The notes under the pieces were generated by a model, which made no database searches, had not been told where the DNA came from, and saw nothing but the letters and a program-made list of their open reading frames with translations. This document shows positions 22,103 through 30,580 of a DNA stretch of 64,000 bases, piece after piece (the first letter of the stretch is position 1; every line of letters starts with the position of its first letter). Where the stretch lies: NCBI GenBank assembly GCA_900167925.1, contig FUZM01000001.1:248001-312000 (forward strand), read 5' to 3'. Origin of the DNA: Bacteroidales bacterium WCE2008 (GTDB lineage Bacteria; Bacteroidota; Bacteroidia; Bacteroidales; UBA932). The position numbers were made by a program, and so were the translations under genes.

Positions 22103-25099
22103 ATGCTGGACAAGTTGCTGAACAGGCCCGTCTCCGTCACCATGGTCCTGCTGGTGTTCATCGTTCTCGGACTGATTGGAATCGGGAAACTTCCGGTCTC
22201 ACTTATTCCGGATGTGGACATCCCGTATGTGACAGTCCAGATCTCCGATCCGGGCATGTCCGCCAGGACTCTCGACGAAGCAGTCGTCAGTCCCCTGAGG
22301 CAGAGCCTGATGCAGATCAACCATCTTAAGGACATAAAATCGGAATCGAAAGACGGAAGCGCCACGATAACCCTGACCTTCGAAGAGGGCCGGGATATCG
22401 ATTACTTTTACATCGAGGCCAACGAAAAAGTCGACCGCGCGATGTCGTCGCTGCCTAAGATGGACCGCCCGAAGGTCTTCAAGGCCAGCGCCACCGACAT
22501 CCCGGCGTTCTTCATGAACATAAGCCTGCGCGAAGGCGGGGATTTCCGCCATCTTTCGGAATTCGCCTCCAACGTCATTGCAAGGAGGATAGAGCAACTT
22601 CCGGAGGTCGCGATGGTCGACATAAGCGGCTGCTCCGACAGCGAAATCCTTATCATTCCGGACCAGGATGCCCTTAAACGTGTCGGGATGTCCCTGGATC
22701 AGTTTGAATCCGACCTTTCGGCAGCCAATGTCTCCCTTTCCAACCTGACGATCAGGGACGGGGAATACCACTACAATGTCAAGTTCCACTCTTTCGCGTC
22801 TTCCGCAGAAGATATTTCCAGGGTATATTTCCATGCCGGAGACAGGATGCTGCAGATAAAGGATGTCGCTGATGTTTCGGTAAAGGAAGTGCCGAGGAGC
22901 GGAATGGTGATGTCGGACGGCAAGGATGCCGTAAGCCTCGCAGTGATAAAGCAGAGCGAGGCCAGGATGTCCGACCTCAAGAAGGCGATAGACGAACAGG
23001 TCCGTATCTTCGGAGTCGACTATCCGGAGGTCGAGTTTACCGTGACGAGAGACCAGACGGAACTTCTCGAATACTCTATCCGGAACCTGCTCCTCAATAT
23101 TATCCTGGCAGTGCTTCTGGACTGCATAATAATATTCCTGTTCATGAAGGATTTCAAGTCCCCGTTCCTGGTGGCCTTTACGATCCCTGTATCGCTGGTG
23201 ATATCCTTCTTTGTCTTCTATGGAATAGGAATATCGATCAATATAATCTCCCTGTCCGGTCTCCTGCTTGGCATGGGTATGATGGTGGACAACACCATCG
23301 TCCTTACCGACAATATCACAGGCCGCTGGAACAGGGGCGAGGGCCTTCGGAAAGCCGTGGTCGAGGGTACTAAGGAAGTCTCCGGAGCGATGCTGAGTTC
23401 GGTGCTTACCACCTGCGCAGTGTTCATACCGCTGGTCTTCCTCAATGGTCTTGCCGGAGAGCTCTTCTTCGACCAGGCGGTTGCCGTGACCGTAATCCTG
23501 CTCACCTCGTATCTTGTCACGGTAATAGTGATCCCGGTATATTATTGGGTTCTTTACAAGAAACAGGATGCGTTCAAGCCGGATAAATTCCTCGGAAAAC
23601 TGGAAGTCAAGGGGGCCGTGCCGCTTTACGACAAGGTCGTCTCCTTCTTCCTGGGGCATCGCTGGCTGGCCTGGGCGCTGCCATGTTTCTGCACCCTGTT
23701 GATCGTCCTTTGCGCAGCCTTCATGCAGAGAGAGAAACTGCCGCCGATATCCTACTCGGACGCGATAATCAATATCGACTGGAACGAACATATTGCCATT
23801 GACGTCAATAAGGCAAGAGTCGCCAGACTCCAGGAGTCGATACAGGACGACTGCGACCAGATCACGGCTATGGTCGGGGTGCAGCAGTTCGTGCTCGGCC
23901 ACAGCGGGGATCCTTCGATGACTGAGGCGTCCATTTATTTCAGATGCAAGTCTCCGAAGGCCATGGAAAAGGTAAAGGCCAGGCTGGACGAGAATATCTC
24001 CAGAGAATATCCTGCAGCCGGAGTCTCCTTCTCTTCTTCAGGCAATATCTTCGATATGGTATTTGCTGAAAAGGAGCCGCAGCTGCTCGCCCGCATCAGG
24101 TCAGTCGGAATCGTCGGCCTGGAGGTGGAAAGCCTCAGGGAAACGATAAATGATGTCCGCGCTGCCGTCCCGGAAGCGGATATCGACGATATACCGGTCA
24201 AGACCGACATCCTTTATATCTCGGATCCGGAGAAGATGGCCCTTTACGGGATTTCTTTCAGCCAGCTGACTGACGTCCTCGCCAATTCCCTGAACGGAAA
24301 CAGAGTCTTCGAGATCGTGCGCGGGGACATGACCCTTCCCGTCGTCATGGGTACGGACGTCCGCGATATGGACCAGCTTCTGTCGGAGAAGATCGGAGAC
24401 ATTCCGGTTCGCGCCCTTATGCGCCAGAGCTGGGACAGCGACTTCAAGTCCCTGATAGCCGGAGCTGAAGGCGGGTATTATCCGCTGCCGCTGGACGTGA
24501 AGTCTTCGCAGGTCAGGAAATTGATGCCGAAGGTGACTTCCGCCGTCAGACAGTCGGGCAGGTATGATGTCAGTTTCGCGGGATCATGGTTCTCGAATGC
24601 CGAGATGGTCCGTCAGATGACCATGATCCTGCTGATCGCGATTTCGCTGCTTTTCCTGATCCTGGCGTCGCAGTTCGAATCTCTGCTCCAGCCGGTGATC
24701 ATACTGTCGGAGATCGTAATCGACATCGCGTTCAGCCTGGCGATTATCTGGATTCTGGGCGTCAGCATCAATCTCATGTCCCTTATCGGTCTGGTCGTGA
24801 TCTGCGGTATCGTGATCAACGACTCGATCCTGAAGATCGATACGATCAACCGGCTCGTCCGTCAGGGGATGGCGGTCGAGTCTGCGATCCATGAGGCCGG
24901 CCACAGGAGACTGAAGGCTATTATCATGACATCGCTGACCACGATCCTGGCCGTCCTGCCGTTCCTCTCGAGGGGAAACATGGGCGACGACCTGCAATAC
25001 CCGATGGCGCTGGTCGTAGTCATCGGAATGACGATAGGAACGCTCGTCAGCCTGTTCTATGTGCCGACCGTCTATTCCGCAATCTACAGGAGGAAGTAA
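22103..25099 (+). CDS. RND-family efflux permease 1
   Basis: 998 residues, 12 membrane segments in the classic 1+5+1+5 plan. N-terminal LNRPVSVTMVLLVFIVLGLIGIG and IPDVDIPYVTVQISDPGMSA (the usual YPxVxxPxVTV motif). The TM4 proton-relay region is GMGMMVDNTIVLTDNI, with a single Asp followed by Asn as in many non-drug RND pumps. The second half has SLIGLVVICGIVINDSILKID and GHRRLKAIIMTSLTTILAVLPF. Probably a proton-driven exporter. Unusual in sharing its operon with a second RND subunit, RND2, which follows with no gap, suggesting a heteromultimeric pump. Confidence 0.9.
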   Translation: MLDKLLNRPVSVTMVLLVFIVLGLIGIGKLPVSLIPDVDIPYVTVQISDPGMSARTLDEAVVSPLRQSLMQINHLKDIKSESKDGSATITLTFEEGRDIDYFYIEANEKVDRAMSSLPKMDRPKVFKASATDIPAFFMNISLREGGDFRHLSEFASNVIARRIEQLPEVAMVDISGCSDSEILIIPDQDALKRVGMSLDQFESDLSAANVSLSNLTIRDGEYHYNVKFHSFASSAEDISRVYFHAGDRMLQIKDVADVSVKEVPRSGMVMSDGKDAVSLAVIKQSEARMSDLKKAIDEQVRIFGVDYPEVEFTVTRDQTELLEYSIRNLLLNIILAVLLDCIIIFLFMKDFKSPFLVAFTIPVSLVISFFVFYGIGISINIISLSGLLLGMGMMVDNTIVLTDNITGRWNRGEGLRKAVVEGTKEVSGAMLSSVLTTCAVFIPLVFLNGLAGELFFDQAVAVTVILLTSYLVTVIVIPVYYWVLYKKQDAFKPDKFLGKLEVKGAVPLYDKVVSFFLGHRWLAWALPCFCTLLIVLCAAFMQREKLPPISYSDAIINIDWNEHIAIDVNKARVARLQESIQDDCDQITAMVGVQQFVLGHSGDPSMTEASIYFRCKSPKAMEKVKARLDENISREYPAAGVSFSSSGNIFDMVFAEKEPQLLARIRSVGIVGLEVESLRETINDVRAAVPEADIDDIPVKTDILYISDPEKMALYGISFSQLTDVLANSLNGNRVFEIVRGDMTLPVVMGTDVRDMDQLLSEKIGDIPVRALMRQSWDSDFKSLIAGAEGGYYPLPLDVKSSQVRKLMPKVTSAVRQSGRYDVSFAGSWFSNAEMVRQMTMILLIAISLLFLILASQFESLLQPVIILSEIVIDIAFSLAIIWILGVSINLMSLIGLVVICGIVINDSILKIDTINRLVRQGMAVESAIHEAGHRRLKAIIMTSLTTILAVLPFLSRGNMGDDLQYPMALVVVIGMTIGTLVSLFYVPTVYSAIYRRK

Positions 25100-28000
25100 A
25101 TGACGGGCGGAAAGGGCATATCTTCGTTCTCGGTCCTGCTGATCATGGCGGTGGCCTCGTTCATAGGCATCGTCTGCATGACCCGGCTGAACGTCCAGTA
25201 TGTCCCGCCTCAGGGCAACAACACGATAACTGTAAGTTTCCTGTATCCGGGCGCTTCGTCAAGAGTAGTCGAGGCTGAAGTCACGTCGAGGATAGAAGGC
25301 GCTCTCGCCAATATACGTTCCTGTACCGGGATCGAGTCCACCTCTTATGACGGGGCCGGCTTCATTGAGTTCTCGATGGACCGGAAAGCGGATATGGAGG
25401 CGGTGCGGTTCGAGATTGCCTCGAGTATCAGGAATATGTGGAACAGTCTGCCGGAGGGCTGCTATTATCCGTCGATTTCTCTGAATGCCCATGGGACCAG
25501 GACGCAGACCGCAATCGCTTATTTCATTACAAGCAGCCTTGAAACCAGGGAGATTGCGGATTTTGTCAATGAAAGGCTGGTCTATCCTATATCTTCGGTC
25601 AAGGGAGTCAGTTCCGTCTCATTTTATGGATATACCCCTTATGAGTGGGTCATAACTTTCGATTATGACCGGGCGGCGGCTTATGGGATACAGGCCTCGG
25701 ATATCGCGGGCTCCATCTCGGATTATTACCGCGAGGATGTCGTCGGAATGGTCAGGAACGGGGATTATACTTATGCCGTCAAACTTAAGAATGACAGCAA
25801 GGAGGATTTCGCGGAAATACCGGTCAAGAATGCTGGCGGCAGGGTTATCCGTCTGGGAGAGATCGCCACTTTCAGCTACCAGGAGTCGGTGCCGCGTTCA
25901 TACTATAGGATCAATGGCCTGAACACACTGACACTTTCCGTCGATGTAGCTCCGGATGTCAACATGATTTCGGTAGTCGACGAGGTCAATGAAAAACTGT
26001 CTGAAATCCAGATTCCGGAGGAAATCTCGATAGTCGTAGGCTACGACTCTTCGGAATACGTCCGCGAAGAGCTTGACAAGGTCTATCTGCGCACGGCTTT
26101 GTGCCTTCTGATACTGTTGCTTTTCGTTTTTGCCGTCAACCGGTCCTGGAAATACATGACGGTCATCGCGATCACGCTTGCGGTAAACCTTCTGGTCTCG
26201 GTCGCCCTGTATTTCTTTTTCGGGCTCGGAATCCATATCTATACGCTTGCGGGAATTACGGTATCTCTCGGCATCATCATCGACAACAGCATAGTCATGA
26301 TAGACCATTGGACGAGATTCCGTTCGCGGTCTGTCTTTCCGGCGATACTCAGCTCCGTGCTTACGACAGTGGCGGCGCTGCTGGTAATCTTCCTGCTGCC
26401 TGAATCCGAAAGGGCCAATCTCGTGGATTTCTCGCTGGTGATAGTGATAAACTTATGCGTCTCGCTTCTCGTCGCCTATCTTTTCGTTCCGGCGCTGCTG
26501 GATTATTTCCCGGTCGACAGAGACGCCTTCCACTCTTCAGTCAGGCGGCTGCGCCGGACCGTTCGGCGGAACGCCCGTTACGAACGATATATATTCTGGG
26601 GACAGAGACACAGGCTGCTTCTCGTCCTGCTTTTCATAATTGTCTTCGGCCTTCCGACCGTACTGCTTCCGGAAAAGTTCGGAAACGAAAAAACAGCCCC
26701 TCTGAAGCCTTACGAGAAAGTCTTGAATAAGATAGTCGGCTGGAGGCCTTACGCTTCAAATAAGGACGCAATAGACGCCTTGCTTGGCTCGACGTTCGCT
26801 GTCTTCCATCAGGCGATCTCCCATTCTGACTTTTACCGCGAACCTTCGCGTCCCGAGCTTGTCATTACGGCCTCGATGCCGGAGGGTTGTACGGTCGCCC
26901 AGCTGAACGATGTCATCAAGGCCATGGAGAACTTTCTCGCCAGCTTCGACGAGATCGAGACATTCCAGAGTTCCGTGAGATCCTCCACGGCAGCGACAAT
27001 CGGGGTCCTTTTCAAGCCGGAGTTCGAAAATACGAGGATTCCGGGGCGGATCAAGCGTGAGGTGGTAGATGTAGCCAAGGATTTCGGAGGCGCAAACTGG
27101 AATGTCACGGGAATCGACAACAATTCCTTCAGCAATGACATAGTCTCGAAATATAAGAACTCCGGAATCGTCCTTACCGGATACAATTTCGATGAGCTGC
27201 AGCGCTATGGAGAGATACTCATCGACTTTCTCGGGGCGAAACGCAGGGTATCGGGGCCGGAGATATGGAGTGGCGACGGAGATTTCCTGCCGAAGCTCGA
27301 GTTCGGGGTCAATTATGATTTCGAAAAGCTTATGGCCAACGGAATCAGCCCTTACAGCTATCATCAGTCCCTTTATTCCCCCCTGTACAGTTCAACGGTC
27401 CTTTCTCTTCCTGAGAATGGAGAATACATAGATGTCCGGCTTGAGTCTTCGAGCAAGGACAAATTCGATGTCTGGAATGTGGACAATACCGCAGTCCAGA
27501 CCGGCGAGGGCAAGATGAAGCTTTCGGAAGTCGGTGAGATTGCAAAGCAGAGGTCATCGATTGTCATCATGCGCCGCAACCAGTCTTACAGCATAAATGT
27601 CCGTTACGATTTCATCGGAAATGCTGTCCTGGCGGAAAAGACGGCCGAAGATGCCGTGAAGTATATGAACTCGGAGATTCTTCCGGTAGGCTACCATGCG
27701 GAAAAAGACAATTACAGCTGGTTTTTCGACAGCAAGGAGAAGTATGTAGGCCTGATATTGCTTGTGATCGCGCTTATATTCGTGATCTGCACGGTGCACT
27801 TCAACTCGCTCCGGGCGCCGCTGGCGATAATCTGGATGATCCCGATCTCTTTCATCGGCGTCTTCATAGTATTCGGATATACCGGCTTCAACTTCGACAA
27901 CGGCGGATTCGCGGCCTTCGTCATGCTCAGCGGAATCACGGTAAACGCAGGAATCTATATGATCTCCGCCTGGAGATCATATAGACGCAACTTGCCGGAA

Positions 28001-28210
28001 GTCCGCAGATATGTCCGTGCCCTGAATATAAAGATATGGCCGATTTTCCTCACCGTCGTATCTACAATCCTGGGCCTTATCCCATTCCTCTTCGATGGTC
28101 CGAGAGAGACCTTCTGGTTCTCTTTCGCTATCGGTACGATCGCCGGTCTGGTCTTTGCAATGATCGGATTCTTCCTCTACCTTCCGGTATTTGCCTGCAA
28201 AAAAAGATAG
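25100..28210 (+). CDS. RND-family efflux permease 2
   Basis: 1036 residues; starts at the base after the RND1 stop. 12 membrane segments: SVLLIMAVASFIGIVCMTRL at the N-terminus, ITVSLGIIIDNSIVMIDHW in TM4 (relay Asp kept), and IAGLVFAMIGFFLYLPVFA at the end. The two periplasmic porter halves are present. It is clearly divergent from RND1 rather than a duplicate: the length and porter loops differ. In MdtBC-type pumps two RND proteins form a 2:1 heterotrimer; that is the closest precedent. It ends one base before the convergent ABC permease gene. Confidence 0.88.
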   Translation: MTGGKGISSFSVLLIMAVASFIGIVCMTRLNVQYVPPQGNNTITVSFLYPGASSRVVEAEVTSRIEGALANIRSCTGIESTSYDGAGFIEFSMDRKADMEAVRFEIASSIRNMWNSLPEGCYYPSISLNAHGTRTQTAIAYFITSSLETREIADFVNERLVYPISSVKGVSSVSFYGYTPYEWVITFDYDRAAAYGIQASDIAGSISDYYREDVVGMVRNGDYTYAVKLKNDSKEDFAEIPVKNAGGRVIRLGEIATFSYQESVPRSYYRINGLNTLTLSVDVAPDVNMISVVDEVNEKLSEIQIPEEISIVVGYDSSEYVREELDKVYLRTALCLLILLLFVFAVNRSWKYMTVIAITLAVNLLVSVALYFFFGLGIHIYTLAGITVSLGIIIDNSIVMIDHWTRFRSRSVFPAILSSVLTTVAALLVIFLLPESERANLVDFSLVIVINLCVSLLVAYLFVPALLDYFPVDRDAFHSSVRRLRRTVRRNARYERYIFWGQRHRLLLVLLFIIVFGLPTVLLPEKFGNEKTAPLKPYEKVLNKIVGWRPYASNKDAIDALLGSTFAVFHQAISHSDFYREPSRPELVITASMPEGCTVAQLNDVIKAMENFLASFDEIETFQSSVRSSTAATIGVLFKPEFENTRIPGRIKREVVDVAKDFGGANWNVTGIDNNSFSNDIVSKYKNSGIVLTGYNFDELQRYGEILIDFLGAKRRVSGPEIWSGDGDFLPKLEFGVNYDFEKLMANGISPYSYHQSLYSPLYSSTVLSLPENGEYIDVRLESSSKDKFDVWNVDNTAVQTGEGKMKLSEVGEIAKQRSSIVIMRRNQSYSINVRYDFIGNAVLAEKTAEDAVKYMNSEILPVGYHAEKDNYSWFFDSKEKYVGLILLVIALIFVICTVHFNSLRAPLAIIWMIPISFIGVFIVFGYTGFNFDNGGFAAFVMLSGITVNAGIYMISAWRSYRRNLPEVRRYVRALNIKIWPIFLTVVSTILGLIPFLFDGPRETFWFSFAIGTIAGLVFAMIGFFLYLPVFACKKR
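27954..27985 (+). repeat. perfect 14-bp inverted repeat inside RND2
   Basis: TCTATATGATCTCC, loop GCCT, GGAGATCATATAGA, across codons for IYMISAWRSYRR. Structure is like the hairpin in the CxxC lipoprotein gene (4-nt loop, perfect arms). Confidence 0.8.
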
Positions 28211-30580
28211 TTACTCTCTCTTCAGGCAGTCCGCCGGGTTGGTCTTTGCAGCCTTGTAGGTCTGCCATACGACTGAGCCGAAGGCCATGGCCGCGGTCAG
28301 AAGTATCGCCAGAGGGAAGACCCAGCCATAGTTCTCGATCCTGTAGGCAAACCGGGCAAGGTACAGCCTCGAAGCCCAGATAGCTACAGGAATTCCTATT
28401 GCGCAGGCTACGCCGACCAGCACCATATAATTCTTCACATTTCGGATAGTCTCACCTTTTACGTCGCCGCCGAATACCTTGCGGATGGCGATCTGGCGGG
28501 TACTTTCTTCTGCATAGTAAGTACTGATTGCCAGCAGTCCCAGAAGAGCGATTATCACCGACAGTACGGTAAACAGTTCCACCAGCCGTACGGTACGTCT
28601 TACCGGCGCAAGCTGCTCCCTGAAGATATCCCTCAGGAACCCGTGTATCCAGGAAGACTGGACAGTTCCGGTTTTTTCCATGTAGAAATCCTCATATTCC
28701 TGCATCATCCGTTTCGCGTAGGCTTTATCTTCTCCGGTGGTCTCGATAAGCAGATTGCTTGAATAAAGCAGCTCTTCAGGTCTCGCGACGACAACTACGG
28801 TGTTTCCGCCTCCACGGGCATCAGAAGCCGGCAGGGCTGGGAAATCAGTCACTATTCCGCCGATATACTCCGGCTGCAGCATGTTCATATTGAACCTCCT
28901 CGCAAAAGAGGCGGAAGTATCTGATACTTCAGCGGCAGCATAAGCCGATTCTCCGAACCAGATCGAATTGTTGACCGGATGCCCGAAATCTTCCTTGACC
29001 TTCAATCCCAGCAGCCTGAAATAGACAGAGTCGCATAGAATCGGAGCGAATGTGGCCTGGTTTCCGGACACACTTTCCGTCGTATAGAACATGTTTATAC
29101 TTCCCGGAAGCCCTCTTCCGACTCCAACCCTTTCCACGAAGGGCAGGTTCTTCAACCTGTCGATAAGCGGACTGATTTCGCTGGTACGGCGTGCTATCGT
29201 TCCGATCGTGAATCTATTGTCGACCGCCGAATTAGTAGGCCTGTCTGCCATATGCTTCATCTGCACCTCCATGACTATAGCCATCGACAACAAGAAGACG
29301 GCCAGAACGTTCTGCGCGACGATGAGCACCTTCCCGAAAACCATCTTGTTCATCCTTCGGAACGAGCCGTTGGTGATATTGATAGGCTCATAGCGGGACG
29401 CCGTCCATGCCGGCAGCAGTCCGCAGATTGCTCCGAGCAGAAGAATAGCGAGCACATAGACGGCAACATAACCCGGAGTCATCTTGAACTCAAGCGGAAC
29501 CATGGTCTGGGTTATGACTGTCTGGAAGCCCTCCTGCGGCAGCAGAAGATGGTTCATCATCGGGACCAGATTCCTGGCCAGCAGCAGCGCGACCGCAAAG
29601 CTGGCAGCGGTAAACAGCACGGATTCCGCTATGTAACGCCAGGTGATACCGGCCTTGGAGGCTCCGATAAGCCTTCGTGTAGCCATCTCCTTGGCTCTTT
29701 TGCCGCTGAGCGCATAGGAGAGATTCATGTAATTGAATACGGCAGAAAGCAGGAGCAGAAGGACCACGATTGACAGAAGCCGCAGCATCTTGCCGTCTCC
29801 GGCCCTGGTGTTTCCACTGGCTTTGTTTCCGAGGAAGATCTCGTCGATACGGTATGTCCTCCAGCCTTCGAGCTCGCCCCAGTCCGGACCATAATTCCGG
29901 TGCAGAAGCTCCATTACCTTTGCATCGACGTCTTTGCGTTCAGCTCCTTTTACGGTACGGTAGAATGTCGAATAATTGCCGATACTCTGGAAATTTTTCG
30001 GATTCTTGGAGAATCCGTCGGATTTTATGTTGACAAGGACATCGCTGTAAGGGAAGAGAGTGTTGCGGAAATCCTCGACTACTCCGGCAACGACCTTGTC
30101 ATTTCCGTCGACTTTTATAACTTTCCCTTCAACCGGGACGCCATCCTTGGAAAGCTGAGCTGCAAATGCCTCGCTAATCAGGACTGCGTCCGTAGCTTCA
30201 AAAGCGTCGATGCTACCTCCTCTCAGTTTGTATTTAGGGAATACTTCGAAGAAATCCGGGTCTATCTGAAGTCCGGAGCAGGTGTAGCTTTCACCTGCAT
30301 CCGATACGACCGGCTGGTACATCAGGACGACTCTGGTCGAGGCTTCGATCTCCGGTACGGCCATGTCAAGTTCCTCCTTGTCCCAGAAGCTGAGAGAAGC
30401 GTAATCGGCCGTCCCGGGAGCATAGATCCTCTTCCAGTCCGGGCCCTCATGGGCCAGGCTGTATTGCTGGGCGACATAGCTTCCAATCAGAATTACGAAC
30501 GCAAGGCTGACTGCCAGTCCGAAGAATTCGATAGCCGTATATAATCTGTTCCTTGAGAGGAACTTGAAATAACTATTCAT
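28211..30580 (-). CDS. FtsX/MacB-type ABC permease 3
   Basis: 789 residues with the double FtsX layout: N-terminal TM (NRLYTAIEFFGLAVSLAFVI), periplasmic core (MacB_PCD) to about 280, TM trio with KRAKEMATRRLIGASKAGI, a second periplasmic core, then the last TM trio with STRQIAIRKVFGGDVKGE. The (R/K)xIAIRKxxGA motif is the family coupling helix, binding the ATPase. Last gene of a six-gene export operon. Its start overlaps the upstream permease by 8 bp. Such permeases drive lipoprotein or peptide release from the inner membrane without a transport path of their own. Substrate unknown. Confidence 0.88.
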   Translation of the reverse strand: MNSYFKFLSRNRLYTAIEFFGLAVSLAFVILIGSYVAQQYSLAHEGPDWKRIYAPGTADYASLSFWDKEELDMAVPEIEASTRVVLMYQPVVSDAGESYTCSGLQIDPDFFEVFPKYKLRGGSIDAFEATDAVLISEAFAAQLSKDGVPVEGKVIKVDGNDKVVAGVVEDFRNTLFPYSDVLVNIKSDGFSKNPKNFQSIGNYSTFYRTVKGAERKDVDAKVMELLHRNYGPDWGELEGWRTYRIDEIFLGNKASGNTRAGDGKMLRLLSIVVLLLLLSAVFNYMNLSYALSGKRAKEMATRRLIGASKAGITWRYIAESVLFTAASFAVALLLARNLVPMMNHLLLPQEGFQTVITQTMVPLEFKMTPGYVAVYVLAILLLGAICGLLPAWTASRYEPINITNGSFRRMNKMVFGKVLIVAQNVLAVFLLSMAIVMEVQMKHMADRPTNSAVDNRFTIGTIARRTSEISPLIDRLKNLPFVERVGVGRGLPGSINMFYTTESVSGNQATFAPILCDSVYFRLLGLKVKEDFGHPVNNSIWFGESAYAAAEVSDTSASFARRFNMNMLQPEYIGGIVTDFPALPASDARGGGNTVVVVARPEELLYSSNLLIETTGEDKAYAKRMMQEYEDFYMEKTGTVQSSWIHGFLRDIFREQLAPVRRTVRLVELFTVLSVIIALLGLLAISTYYAEESTRQIAIRKVFGGDVKGETIRNVKNYMVLVGVACAIGIPVAIWASRLYLARFAYRIENYGWVFPLAILLTAAMAFGSVVWQTYKAAKTNPADCLKRE

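Noticed and set aside
22199..23902. 567-residue minus-strand frame inside RND1
   Set aside because: Antisense shadow; the plus strand carries an unmistakable RND pump.
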